Shown here: positions 1 to 10,738 of the stretch, piece by piece | Position numbering within the stretch: position 1 is the stretch's first letter | Layout of the letters: each line of letters begins with the position of its first letter | Source: Azospirillum fermentarium | Lineage (GTDB): Bacteria > Pseudomonadota > Alphaproteobacteria > Azospirillales > Azospirillaceae | Length of the DNA: 64,000 nt | NCBI RefSeq assembly: GCF_025961205.1 | Contig: NZ_JAOQNH010000001.1 | Location: forward strand, 644,001-708,000 | Reading direction: 5' to 3' | Notes under the pieces: generated by a model | Database searches by the model: none | Told to the model about the DNA's origin: nothing | What the model saw: the letters and a program-made list of their open reading frames with translations, nothing else | Position numbers and translations under genes: made by a program

Positions 1-471
1 CTTCACCCCGTCGCGGCGGCCGGCGGTGACCACCACGGTGCGGTAGAACGAGCCGCCGGGGGCGGCGATGACGCGGGCGGTGATGGCCGAGGCCGGCGGT
101 TCGGGGGTGAAGCGCAGCAGCGCGTGCAGGCTGGCGTTCTCCGCCTCCAGCCGCAGGGCCGCCTGATGCCATTGCATCAACCGGGCGTTCTCCGCCTTCA
201 GCCGCTGGTTTTCCTCGTAGACGTTCTGGTGGTCGGCCACCGCCTCCACCACCCGCGCGGCGGTGGCCGCCGGGCGGGACAGGGCGTCGAGGATGGGTGC
301 GAAAGCATCGGTCACCCGTGCACGCACATCGTCCACCACCGGCGCCTCCACCTTGCCCACCATCATCAGGGCGACGGAGGCAAGCGCCAGAAGCAGGAAC
401 GTGAAACGCTGCGCCAGGGCTCGCAACGGGGCGGCCAGACGGACAACGGATCCGGAGGTTCGTGACTTCAC
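1..471 (-). CDS. mreC: Rod shape-determining protein MreC, 5' part only (runs off the window)
   Basis: MreC is a membrane-anchored periplasmic protein that links the MreB cytoskeleton to the cell-wall elongation machinery. About 157 N-terminal residues are present. They comprise a basic cytoplasmic start, one hydrophobic segment (about residues 25-42, rich in Leu, Ala and Met) and a periplasmic coiled coil (about 70-105, with repeated EENQRLKAENARL-like heptads). The beginning of the beta-rich core follows (PGGSFYRTVVVTAG). The start is taken as GTG at 471; the frame stays open upstream, so a slightly longer protein is possible. It lies 92 bp downstream of mreB on the same strand, the usual mreB-mreC order. 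Confidence 0.9.
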   Translation of the reverse strand, partial: MKSRTSGSVVRLAAPLRALAQRFTFLLLALASVALMMVGKVEAPVVDDVRARVTDAFAPILDALSRPAATAARVVEAVADHQNVYEENQRLKAENARLMQWHQAALRLEAENASLHALLRFTPEPPASAITARVIAAPGGSFYRTVVVTAGRRDGVK

Positions 472-563
472 AGGAACATCCCGTGCAGGAACACCAGCGG
501 CCCCCCGCCTCGCGGCGCGGGAAAGAGAAGTGGGGACACGATTCCGATACTGTTTACACCAGA

Positions 564-1742
<1,179 letters not shown>

Positions 1743-1769
1743 TCACAGCCGCCGCCCTGCCCCGCCCGT

Positions 1770-2294
1770 TCAATGGTCCTTGGCGGCCGTCTTGTGGGCG
1801 TGTCCGGCCTCGCTCAGCCGGTCCATCAGCGCCAGCAGAACCCCCGACACCACGAACGTCATGTGGATGATCACCAGCCACATCAGCTCGTCCTGGGGGG
1901 TGTTCTTGAGGTTCATGAAGGATTTCAGCAGGTGGATACCGGAAATGGCGACGATGGAGGCGATCAGCTTCAGCTTCAGCCCGCTGAAGTCCACCTTGCC
2001 CATCCAGTCGGGGCGGTCCACGTGGTCGGCCACGTCCATCTTGGAGACGAAATTCTCATAGCCGGAAAAAATCACCATCAGCAGCAGGTTTCCGGCCAGC
2101 GACAGGTCGATCAGCGTCAGGATCATCAGGATCATGTCCTTTTCCGCCATGTCCAGCACATGGGGAAGGACGTGGAACAGCTCCTGGGCGAACTTGACCA
2201 GCAGCATGCCCAGCGCGATCACCAGCCCCAGATAAAACGGGGCCAGCAGCCAGCGGCTGGCGAAAATGACCTGTTCAAAACGGCGTTCGATCAT
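1770..2294 (-). CDS. YqhA/UPF0114 (TIGR00645) family inner-membrane protein
   Basis: This 174-residue protein has three to four hydrophobic segments (about residues 13-35, 53-75, 107-125 and 135-160). Its opening, a short basic stretch then FASRWLLAPFYLGL, is typical of the UPF0114/YqhA family. The molecular function of the family is not established. The gene lies on the same strand 165 bp upstream of mreB. Nothing in the sequence ties it to cell shape, so cotranscription is only a possibility. Confidence 0.85.
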   Translation of the reverse strand: MIERRFEQVIFASRWLLAPFYLGLVIALGMLLVKFAQELFHVLPHVLDMAEKDMILMILTLIDLSLAGNLLLMVIFSGYENFVSKMDVADHVDRPDWMGKVDFSGLKLKLIASIVAISGIHLLKSFMNLKNTPQDELMWLVIIHMTFVVSGVLLALMDRLSEAGHAHKTAAKDH

Positions 2295-2563
2295 CGGTGT
2301 TGCGTCCAGGCAGGGAATGGCGGCGGCGGGGCGGGCGGCCCCGGCCGAGGTTCCGCACAGGAGTGGCCCTTCGCATCTGCAAAATCAAGATGCCGTCCAA
2401 GGCCGGCGCGTCTTGCTGTAACATTCATTTCATTTCACCCGGCACCGATGCCGCGGTACATCAGGTGAGGTGGGCGTCCCGGCTTTGATGAGGATCGCCA
2501 CCCTTTCCGTTTTGTCTCAAGGCATCAATGTGGCGGGGCGTCGTCCCCGGCTGGAGAACGGCG

Positions 2564-3274
2564 ATGAAGCACCCTACCCCTCACATCGTTTCCTCCTTTG
2601 AAGAGGCGCTGGCCAAGCTCAGGTCCGGCGTCGTGGAGATGGCCGGCGTGGCTGAGATCCAGATCGACCGCGCCGTCGATTGCCTGTCCCAGCGCGACCC
2701 CGCCCTGGCCGGGGCGGTGGTGCGCGACGACGGGTCGCTGGACCGCGCCGAGCAGCGCATCGAGGCGGACGCCATGCGGCTGTTGTGCCTGCGCGGCCCC
2801 GTCGCCGACGACCTGCGCGAGGTGATGGCGGCGCTGAAGATCGCCGGCAACCTGGAACGGGTGGGCGATTACGCCGCCAACATCGCCAAGCGGGCCGGCG
2901 CGCTGGGGCCCCAGGGGGATGCCGCCGCCGCCGCCGGGCTGGCCAAGCTGGGCCGGCTGGTGCGTGAACGGCTGGCCACCGTCATCAACGCCTATGTGGA
3001 CGGCGATGCCGCCACCGCGCTGGACGTGTGGCGCCACGACGACGACGTGGACACCCTCTACACCAGCCTGTGCGAAGGCGTGGTGCACGAAGCCGGCAGC
3101 CATCCCGAGCGCTTTGCCGTCCACATGCACCTGCTGTTCATCGCCAAGAACCTGGAACGCATCGGCGATCACGCCACCAACATCGCCGAGGTGGTCTATT
3201 TCCTGGCCACCGGCCAGCCCTTGTCGGAAGACCGGCCCAAGGCCGACCACACGTCGGAAACCTTGCCGGAGTAA
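2564..3274 (+). CDS. phoU: Phosphate signalling complex protein PhoU
   Basis: PhoU is a cytoplasmic helical protein that links the Pst phosphate transporter to the PhoR/PhoB two-component system and represses the Pho regulon when phosphate is plentiful. Two PhoU repeats are visible. Each carries the metal-site pattern around LERVGDYAANIAKRA (about residues 104-118) and LERIGDHATNIAEVV (about 202-216). The 236-residue length is standard. ATG at 2564 is preferred to an upstream in-frame start because GGAG lies about 8 bases before it. No pst or phoBR gene is nearby, so it is separated from its usual operon. A strong hairpin follows the gene. Confidence 0.95.
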   Translation: MKHPTPHIVSSFEEALAKLRSGVVEMAGVAEIQIDRAVDCLSQRDPALAGAVVRDDGSLDRAEQRIEADAMRLLCLRGPVADDLREVMAALKIAGNLERVGDYAANIAKRAGALGPQGDAAAAAGLAKLGRLVRERLATVINAYVDGDAATALDVWRHDDDVDTLYTSLCEGVVHEAGSHPERFAVHMHLLFIAKNLERIGDHATNIAEVVYFLATGQPLSEDRPKADHTSETLPE

Positions 3275-3312
3275 CGGCACGGCCGGCAGGCGCGCGGCAC
3301 CGGCGGCAAGAC

Positions 3313-3351
3313 CGGACAGCCGGGAAGGGGTTATCCCTTCCCGGCTGTCCG
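3313..3351 (+). terminator. Perfect 17-bp-arm hairpin downstream of phoU
   Basis: Arms at 3313-3329 and 3335-3351 are perfectly complementary around a 5-base loop. No T-run follows, so it may be a Rho-assisted or mRNA-stabilising hairpin rather than a classic intrinsic terminator. It separates phoU (+) from the convergent phospholipase-like gene (-). Confidence 0.6.
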
Positions 3352-3378
3352 ATACCAGACCGACAATCGCGCCGCGCG

Positions 3379-4623
3379 TTATTTCGCGGATTTCTTAATC
3401 ATTTCCTTTGCCAGATTGGCGGTGATGAAATTCACCAGAACCGTGCCGACATTTTTCCCTTTTTCCAGATTCGTGAAGTACGCCAGCAAGTCCCGATTCA
3501 TATTTGCTGCGTAGGCTGCCAAATTATTGTTTGCCGCTGACGGACTTACCGAGGTCACATTCAAATAGAATGGGCCATGATAATCAAGAGCAAGATCGAA
3601 GAGATATTGCACATCAGAGTATTTATGACTGAAAGGTGTTGCCGTATAGTGATTTTGAATTTGGATATTCTGAGTAAGACGATTTGTCCCGCTATATTTT
3701 ATCATTCCGGTCCCATCAACAGGCCAATTATCGAACATGTTGATGCCGTAGACACTGTTCCATTTGAAGCGGCGGACAATCACGATCTTGCTCCGCACGC
3801 TGTCCAGCGTGGGGATGACATCACCGTGGTAGATCCGGCTGCCATACTCGTTCAGGAACGCGGTGGCGACCTTACCGAAATCGGTGTTGTCCGCCGCCGG
3901 GCTGGCATCATGAGCCGACACGATGACGGTTTCGGTCGGGTTGTTCCGGACGAAATCACTCAGGGTATTGAAGATTTCCCGGAACAGGGCGCCCTTGGAC
4001 CGAACATCGCCGTTCGGGCCGTAGACGATGAAAATCTTGCCGTACCGCTGCACCGCATCCAGATCGAAATACCGGACGCCTTCGTTCAACTGCTCAAGGA
4101 TGTTGCGATTCTGGCTTCTGTAGGCGCCGGCCTGATCGACATAGGCGGCGCTGGAACAGGTGCCGGGAATGGTAAAGCCAGAAATCGGAAGCGACCCCTT
4201 GATCGATTTCATCCAGCAATGGCCATCGGCGGTGTACGGCGTGTAGCTGACCGTCAGATGATTGACGTGGCTGGAGGTATCGAGCTTCTGTTCAACGGTG
4301 AAAAGATCGGCGTTGTTCCCCGTGACCTTCAAATTCTTGGGGTTTTTTCCGCCACCATTATAAATTTCGTATTGATCCACATGGAATGTAATGCTTTGAC
4401 CACCCGCGAAAAACAGGGTTAGGTTGAAGTTTGCGCTATTCGCCCACTTGTTCAACTCTTCGCGCTGCTTGTTCGAATCCCCAGGCTGAATGGTCACATT
4501 TTGGAAATTGACATCGGGCCGGTCCTGCTTGTCCCAGTCATAACTGTCAACGTCCTCAACTTTAATAGTAAACGCCTGATTGGTATTGTTTTTAATATCG
4601 AGCCACGATTCTTTGCTTGCCAT
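3379..4623 (-). CDS. Phosphatidylinositol-specific phospholipase C-fold protein, catalytic histidines apparently replaced
   Basis: This 414-residue protein has an N-terminal beta-rich domain of unknown type (about 1-135) and a PI-PLC X-like barrel (about 138-414). The barrel is recognised by LPISGFTIPGT, ILEQLNEGVRYFDLD, a distal NPTETVIVSAH strand and a C-terminal GTVLVNFITANL. In typical bacterial enzymes the first motif reads IPGTHD and the second YHGP. Here they read IPGTCSS (Cys156) and VYGPNG, so both catalytic histidines appear absent. No signal peptide is seen. ATG at 4623 is chosen because AAGGGG sits 8-9 bases upstream; a TTG two codons earlier lacks spacing. GC content is lower than in neighbours, suggesting acquisition. 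It could be a lipid- or glycan-binding pseudoenzyme. Confidence 0.75.
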   Translation of the reverse strand: MASKESWLDIKNNTNQAFTIKVEDVDSYDWDKQDRPDVNFQNVTIQPGDSNKQREELNKWANSANFNLTLFFAGGQSITFHVDQYEIYNGGGKNPKNLKVTGNNADLFTVEQKLDTSSHVNHLTVSYTPYTADGHCWMKSIKGSLPISGFTIPGTCSSAAYVDQAGAYRSQNRNILEQLNEGVRYFDLDAVQRYGKIFIVYGPNGDVRSKGALFREIFNTLSDFVRNNPTETVIVSAHDASPAADNTDFGKVATAFLNEYGSRIYHGDVIPTLDSVRSKIVIVRRFKWNSVYGINMFDNWPVDGTGMIKYSGTNRLTQNIQIQNHYTATPFSHKYSDVQYLFDLALDYHGPFYLNVTSVSPSAANNNLAAYAANMNRDLLAYFTNLEKGKNVGTVLVNFITANLAKEMIKKSAK

Positions 4624-4688
4624 CGTCAAATCCCCTTGCTCTGCATACTTTCATATGCAACCAAATGTTCCAGGAGATGAAGATCGCC

Positions 4689-4716
4689 CATATAATCGTA
4701 TTCCATCAATAATCAA
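4689..4716 (-). promoter_or_regulatory. Possible sigma-70 promoter of the PI-PLC-like gene
   Basis: On the minus strand TTGATT (4716-4711) and TATATG (4694-4689) are separated by 16 bases. They lie about 70 bases upstream of the gene start in AT-rich DNA. AT-rich sequence throws up such matches easily. Confidence 0.3.
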
Positions 4717-4871
4717 TTTGATGTTTTTTGTAGAGAAAGATCATCTTTTATTTAAAACGACGACCTTATATTGATGTTTGTTGAATTTTACAATCAAAAC
4801 ATCAGTAAAACACAGAACATCACGCATGATTTTATATTCCATGGGAACGCATGACGGGGCGGGATCAGGGC

Positions 4872-4913
4872 AAAAAACACAACGGGCGCCCCGGTCTTTC
4901 GACCGGGGCGCCC
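4872..4913 (-). terminator. Intrinsic terminator of ilvC
   Basis: Perfect 13-bp arms at 4884-4896 and 4901-4913 with a TTTC loop. Read leftward it is followed by six T residues (4877-4872). It lies about 40 bases past the ilvC stop codon. Confidence 0.9.
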
Positions 4914-4953
4914 GCCGTTACCGTTCCGACGTGGCTGATACCGCGGATGCGGA

Positions 4954-6483
<1,530 letters not shown>

Positions 6484-6487
<4 letters not shown>

Positions 6488-6729
6488 GGCTTGAGCCGGC
6501 TTTCGTAAAGCTCATCCCGCGTCCAATCCCGCCCACCGATCGGCAGCCCTTTTTTCATGGACGTGAGAAACGCGCGGACCTCTTCCGGGGATGGCTTGTC
6601 CATGGCCGCGGGCGTCAGCCGCGCCACCGGGCGCCCGCCGCTGGTCAGCACCACCTCTTCCCCCCGGCGGGCGTCTTCCACCAGGGCGGCCAGTTGGGTG
6701 GAGGCTTCTTCCACGGACAGCATCTTCAT
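6484..6729 (-). CDS. Antitoxin of the Phd/YefM type, partner of the PIN toxin
   Basis: An 81-residue protein with the Phd/YefM DNA-binding fold: an N-terminal VEEASTQLAALVEDARRGEEVVLTSGG pattern ending in a GRPVARLTP strand. A charged C-terminal tail is the likely toxin-binding segment. Such antitoxins neutralise the toxin and repress their own operon. It overlaps the toxin gene by 4 bases. The start could be the ATG at 6729 or a second ATG two codons later. Confidence 0.88.
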
Positions 6730-6823
6730 GACGGCGCTCCTGCTCCGGCGTTGCCACCGGCCCCAGTCTAGCAGAAATCCCGCAAGACCAGGACCGGCTT
6801 GGGCGAACGGACGGACCGGGGGA

Positions 6824-7330
6824 TCAGAAGCCGACCGGCCCCTTGGCCATGGCGAGCACGCCGGTGCGGCTGGTTTCCACCATGCCGAGCTGGCTCATCA
6901 GCGCGATGAACTCGTCCACGTGCTCGGTGGCGCCGGTCAATTCGAAGATGAACGAGGTCAGCGTGGCGTCCACCACGTCGGCCTTGTAGATGTCGGCCAG
7001 ACGCAGCGCCTCGATGCGCTTCTCGCCGGTGCCGGCCACCTTGACCAGCGCCAGTTCGCGTTCGACGCGGGGGCCGTTGTCGGTCAGGTCGCGCACCTTG
7101 TGCACCGGCACCAGACGGCTGAGCTGCGCCTTGATCTGCTCGACGATCTGGCGGGTGCCCGACGTGACCAGCGTGATGCGCGACAGGTGCGCGCCGCCGT
7201 CCACCTCGGCCACGGTCAGGCTTTCGATGTTGTAGCCACGGCCGGAAAACAGGCCGATCACGCGGGCCAGCACGCCCGGCTCATTGTCCACCAGCACGGC
7301 GATGGTGTGCTTTTCGATCTTCTCTTCCAC
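6824..7330 (-). CDS. ilvN: Acetolactate synthase small (regulatory) subunit
   Basis: This 168-residue subunit binds branched-chain amino acids, confers feedback inhibition and activates the catalytic subunit IlvB. An N-terminal ACT domain is clear (HTIAVLVDNEPGVLARVIGLF, then RGYNIESLTVAEVD), followed by the C-terminal small-subunit domain. GTG at 7330 is chosen because GGGAG lies 8 bases upstream and the resulting length fits the family. A TTG start at 7411 would add 27 low-complexity residues. It is 100 bp downstream of ilvB on the same strand, with the toxin-antitoxin pair and ilvC beyond. Confidence 0.95.
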   Translation of the reverse strand: MEEKIEKHTIAVLVDNEPGVLARVIGLFSGRGYNIESLTVAEVDGGAHLSRITLVTSGTRQIVEQIKAQLSRLVPVHKVRDLTDNGPRVERELALVKVAGTGEKRIEALRLADIYKADVVDATLTSFIFELTGATEHVDEFIALMSQLGMVETSRTGVLAMAKGPVGF

Positions 7331-7430
7331 GGTCGGAACTCCCGAAGCGGCCCCCGGCGCAACCTGCCGGCCAACCGGGGGCCTTTGTCCTGCTGACGTT
7401 GGTTTGCTCAAGAAAACGGGGTGTGCCGGA

Positions 7431-9194
7431 TCAGACCAGCACCATCCCGTCTTCCGGCGTGGCGTCCGACGGGTTGTCCGCCGGGCCGAGCAGGATTTCG
7501 TTGTGCGCCTTGCCGCCGGGGATCATGGGGAAGCAGTTTTCCTTGGGGTCCACGGCGATATCGACGATGACCGGGCGGTCGTTGATGGCCAGCATCTTCT
7601 CGATCACCTCGTCCACCTCGGCCACGGTGGTGGCGCGCAGGCCGGCGCAGCCCCACGCCTCCGCCAGCTTCACGAAGTCCGGCAGCGCCTCGGAATAGCT
7701 CTGGGAATAGCGCGACCCGTGCAGCAGCTCCTGCCACTGGCGCACCATGCCCATGTACTGGTTGTTGAGGATGAAGATCTTCACCGGTGCGCGGAACTGC
7801 ACCGCGGTGCCGATCTCCTGCATGTTCATCAGGAACGAGGCTTCGCCCGAGATGTCCACGACGATGGAGTCGGGGTGGGCGATCTGGCAGCCGATCGCCG
7901 CCGGCAGCCCGTAGCCCATGGTGCCCAGACCGCCCGAGGTCATCCAGCGGTTCGGCTGGTCGAACGGCATGAACTGGGCGGCCCACATCTGATGCTGCCC
8001 CACCTCGGTGGTGATGTAGAAGTCCTTGCCCTTCAGCGCGTCGCGCAGGCGTTCCAGCGCGTACTGCGGCTTGATGACCGTTTCGGTGCGGTTGTAGTTC
8101 AGGCAGTTGCGCGCCTGCCACCCCTTGATCTCGGTCCACCACTGCTTCAGCGCTTCCTGGTCGGCGCGCTTCTGGCGGGCCTTCCAGATGCGGATCATGT
8201 CTTCCAGCGCGTGGGCGCAGTCGCCGATGATCGGGATATCGACCACCACGTTCTTGTTGATGGACGACGGGTCGATGTCCACGTGGATCTTCTTCGAGTT
8301 GGGCGCGAAGGCGGAGATCTTGCCGGTCACGCGGTCGTCGAAGCGGGCGCCGATGTTGATCATGACGTCACAGTTGTACATGGCCAGATTGGCCTCGTAC
8401 GTGCCGTGCATGCCCAGCATGCCCAGCCACTGCGGCTCCGACGCCGGGAAGGCGCCCAGGCCCATCAGGGTGCTGGTGATGGGGAAGCCGGTCATCTTGA
8501 CGAACTGCGTCAGCAGCTTCGACGCCATGGTGCCGGCGTTCACCACGCCGCCGCCGGTGTAGAAGATCGGGCGCTTGGCGCTGGCGATCAGCTCGACGGC
8601 CTCTTCGATGCGGGCCATGTCGGGCTTGACCTGCGGGCGGTAGGTCTTGTGCTTCACCTCCATGGGCGGCACGTAGGTGCCCTCGGCGAACTGCACGTCC
8701 TTGGGCAGGTCCACCACCACCGGGCCGGGGCGGCCGGTCTTGGCCACATAGAACGCCTCGTGCAGCGTGCGGGCCAGGTTGTTCACGTCCTTCACCAGAT
8801 AGTTGTGCTTGGTGCAGGGACGGGTGATGCCGGTGGTGTCGGCTTCCTGGAAAGCGTCGTTGCCGATCAGGTGGGTGGGCACCTGGCCCGACAGGCACAC
8901 GATCGGAATGGAATCGCACAGCGCGTCCAGCAGGCCGGTGACGGCGTTCGTCGCACCGGGGCCGGAGGTCACCAGCACGCAGCCCACCTTGCCGGTGGAA
9001 CGGGCGTAACCCTCGGCCGCATGCACCGCCGCCTGTTCGTGGCGCACCAGGATGTGGCGAAGGTCGTTCTGCTGGAACAGCGCGTCGTAGATGGGAAGTA
9101 CCGCCCCGCCGGGATAGCCGAAGATGACATCCACGCCCTGGTCCTTCAGGGCCTTGATGATGATCTGCGCGCCGGTCAGCTTCTGTTCGGGCAT
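7431..9194 (-). CDS. ilvB: Acetolactate synthase, large catalytic subunit
   Basis: A thiamine-diphosphate and FAD enzyme that condenses two pyruvates, or pyruvate and 2-oxobutyrate, as the first common step of branched-chain amino acid synthesis. The 587-residue protein has the three-domain layout. The catalytic Glu is in LVRHEQAAVHAAEGYAR (about residue 50). The FAD-binding middle domain follows, then the C-terminal ThDP-binding segment DISGEASFLMN. ATG at 9194 matches the MPEQKLTGAQIII opening and has AAGG about 9 bases upstream. The gene leads an ilvB-ilvN-(toxin-antitoxin)-ilvC string. Confidence 0.97.
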   Translation of the reverse strand: MPEQKLTGAQIIIKALKDQGVDVIFGYPGGAVLPIYDALFQQNDLRHILVRHEQAAVHAAEGYARSTGKVGCVLVTSGPGATNAVTGLLDALCDSIPIVCLSGQVPTHLIGNDAFQEADTTGITRPCTKHNYLVKDVNNLARTLHEAFYVAKTGRPGPVVVDLPKDVQFAEGTYVPPMEVKHKTYRPQVKPDMARIEEAVELIASAKRPIFYTGGGVVNAGTMASKLLTQFVKMTGFPITSTLMGLGAFPASEPQWLGMLGMHGTYEANLAMYNCDVMINIGARFDDRVTGKISAFAPNSKKIHVDIDPSSINKNVVVDIPIIGDCAHALEDMIRIWKARQKRADQEALKQWWTEIKGWQARNCLNYNRTETVIKPQYALERLRDALKGKDFYITTEVGQHQMWAAQFMPFDQPNRWMTSGGLGTMGYGLPAAIGCQIAHPDSIVVDISGEASFLMNMQEIGTAVQFRAPVKIFILNNQYMGMVRQWQELLHGSRYSQSYSEALPDFVKLAEAWGCAGLRATTVAEVDEVIEKMLAINDRPVIVDIAVDPKENCFPMIPGGKAHNEILLGPADNPSDATPEDGMVLV

Positions 9195-9349
9195 CGTATT
9201 CGACCTTCGTTTGCCGGCCCCCGGCACCGTATGCTGCGGTGCGGGCGGCCCATGTCCGCTCTGTCTTGCACGGCCACCCGGTGCGAACCGCCGGCCTTGG
9301 CACGCGCATAGCGTGCAAAGGGGCGATGCCACGAGAGCCGCGCCCGGCA

Positions 9350-9378
9350 AACTAGACAGAGTACGGAAACGCGGTCAA
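9350..9378 (-). promoter_or_regulatory. Candidate ilvB promoter
   Basis: On the minus strand TTGACC (9378-9373) is followed after exactly 17 bases by CTAGTT (9355-9350). The implied leader to the ilvB start is about 150 bases. I see no run of Ile, Val or Leu codons in it, so classical leader-peptide attenuation is not supported. Confidence 0.5.
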
Positions 9379-9458
9379 CGTTTTTTGCGAATTATCACAA
9401 AGATTTTTCGCCGCAGACTGATGCTTTATTACTGCTGCATTGCACAATAACGGGCATT

Positions 9459-9482
9459 CCCGCCACGCTGGTGCGTGGCGGG
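9459..9482 (-). terminator. Hairpin downstream of the aminotransferase gene
   Basis: Perfect 10-bp arms (9459-9468 and 9473-9482) around a 4-base loop, 36 bases past the stop codon of the leftward gene. It lacks a long T-run, so termination strength is uncertain. Confidence 0.6.
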
Positions 9483-9517
9483 CGTCCAGGCCAGATTGTC
9501 GGGGCTAAGGCCCGCGG

Positions 9518-10738
9518 TCATACCGCACCCTGTCCAAGAAGGCCGCACAGGCGGCGGATGCCCTCGCGGATGCGCTCGGGCTTGTTGACCGAGAAGGCCA
9601 GGCGCAGCGTGTTCTTGCCCGAACGGTCGGCGTAGAACGCCGCACCGGGCACGAAGGCAACGTTGGCTTCCTTGATGGCGCGTTCCAGCAGGGCCACGCC
9701 GTCGCTGCCCTCGGGCAGTTCCACCCACACGAACATGCCGCCCTCGGGCTTGGTCCAGGTGACGCCGGGGGGGGCGAAGTCGGCCAGCGCGGTCAGCATG
9801 GCGTCGCGCCGCTGCTTGTAGGCGTCGCGCAGGCGGCGCACATGGCCCTGGAAGATCTCCGACACCACGTCGTGCATCACCACCTGATTGATGGTGGAGG
9901 TGTGGAGGTCGGCGGCCTGCTTCATCAGCACCATGCGCTGCACCGCGTCCTTGGCCCCGCACACCCAGCCCACGCGCAGCGCCGGCACCATGGTCTTGGA
10001 GAAGGAGCCGCAGTGGATCACCGTAGCCGGCGAGCCGCCGTTGCGTTCGGCGTCCAGCGCCACCATCGACGGGATGCTGTCGCCGTCGTAGCGCAGTTCG
10101 GCATAGGCCGCGTCCTCGATCACCGCCACGCCGGCGGCGGCACAGCGCTCGATGATGGCGATGCGGCGGTCCAGCGACACGGTGATGCCGTTGGGGTTCT
10201 GGAAGTCGGGCACGAGGTAGAGGAACTTGGGCTTGCGGGCCAGGGCCGTGTCCACCTCGTCCAGCACCGGCCCCTGGTCGTCCATGGCGATGGAGACGTA
10301 GGTCGGCTCGTACGGGGAAAACGCCTGCAGCGCGCCCAGATAGGTGGGCTTGGTCACCGCCACCAGATCGCCCGGTCCGATGAACAGCTTGCCCAGAAAA
10401 TCCAGCGCCTGCTGCGAGCCGCTGGTCACCAGCACCTCGTCCATGGCGATGCGGGCACCCTTGGATTCCATATAGGCGCAGATCCATTCGCGCAGGGGGG
10501 TGTACCCTTCGGAGATGGTGTACTGCAGGGCGTCGCCGGGACCGCTGTTGGATTCGAATACCTTCTGATAGGCGCGCGACAGGGCGGGGGCGGGGAACAG
10601 ATCCGGGTCGGGAATGCCGCCGGCGAACGAGATGATTTCCGGCTTGGCAATCAGCTTCAGCAGTTCACGGATTTCCGACGCGCTCATGCCGCCCACGCGG
10701 CCGGCGAACAGCTTCTCCCACTCCACCGTCACTTTCAT
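9518..10738 (-). CDS. PLP-dependent aminotransferase, 2-aminoadipate/LysN-like class I/II
   Basis: A 406-residue fold-type I aminotransferase resembling the 2-aminoadipate and valine-pyruvate group. Visible are SFAGGIPDPDLFP near residues 38-50, TSGSQQALDFLGK (about 106-118), the Asn-containing PDFQNPNG motif and the PLP-lysine segment SFSKTMVPALRVGW. The substrate cannot be fixed from sequence. Its place between miaA and ilvB suggests amino-acid metabolism, perhaps branched-chain or aminoadipate. Its ATG overlaps the miaA stop codon by one base (TAATG), so translation is probably coupled. Confidence 0.88.
   Translation of the reverse strand: MKVTVEWEKLFAGRVGGMSASEIRELLKLIAKPEIISFAGGIPDPDLFPAPALSRAYQKVFESNSGPGDALQYTISEGYTPLREWICAYMESKGARIAMDEVLVTSGSQQALDFLGKLFIGPGDLVAVTKPTYLGALQAFSPYEPTYVSIAMDDQGPVLDEVDTALARKPKFLYLVPDFQNPNGITVSLDRRIAIIERCAAAGVAVIEDAAYAELRYDGDSIPSMVALDAERNGGSPATVIHCGSFSKTMVPALRVGWVCGAKDAVQRMVLMKQAADLHTSTINQVVMHDVVSEIFQGHVRRLRDAYKQRRDAMLTALADFAPPGVTWTKPEGGMFVWVELPEGSDGVALLERAIKEANVAFVPGAAFYADRSGKNTLRLAFSVNKPERIREGIRRLCGLLGQGAV

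Larger units (their letters stand above)
4624..4953. other. Intergenic region between the PI-PLC-like gene and ilvC
   Basis: About 330 bases without a supported gene. The left two thirds are strikingly AT-rich and hold the possible promoter of the leftward gene. The right third is GC-rich and holds the ilvC terminator. The compositional border near 4850 may mark one edge of an insertion carrying the PI-PLC-like gene. Confidence 0.6.
9195..9517. other. Intergenic region between the aminotransferase gene and ilvB
   Basis: A 323-base gap holding a hairpin terminator for the aminotransferase gene at its right end, a candidate ilvB promoter in the middle, and the ilvB leader. No further gene is supported. 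The stretch near 9361-9450 is AT-rich compared with its surroundings. Confidence 0.6.

Noticed and set aside
2400..2450. A Pho box upstream of phoU
   Set aside because: CTGTAACATTCATTTCA matches only half of a Pho box and the second repeat is missing.
9195..9350. Leader-peptide attenuator for ilvB
   Set aside because: No short frame rich in Ile, Val or Leu codons and no terminator/antiterminator pair in the leader.
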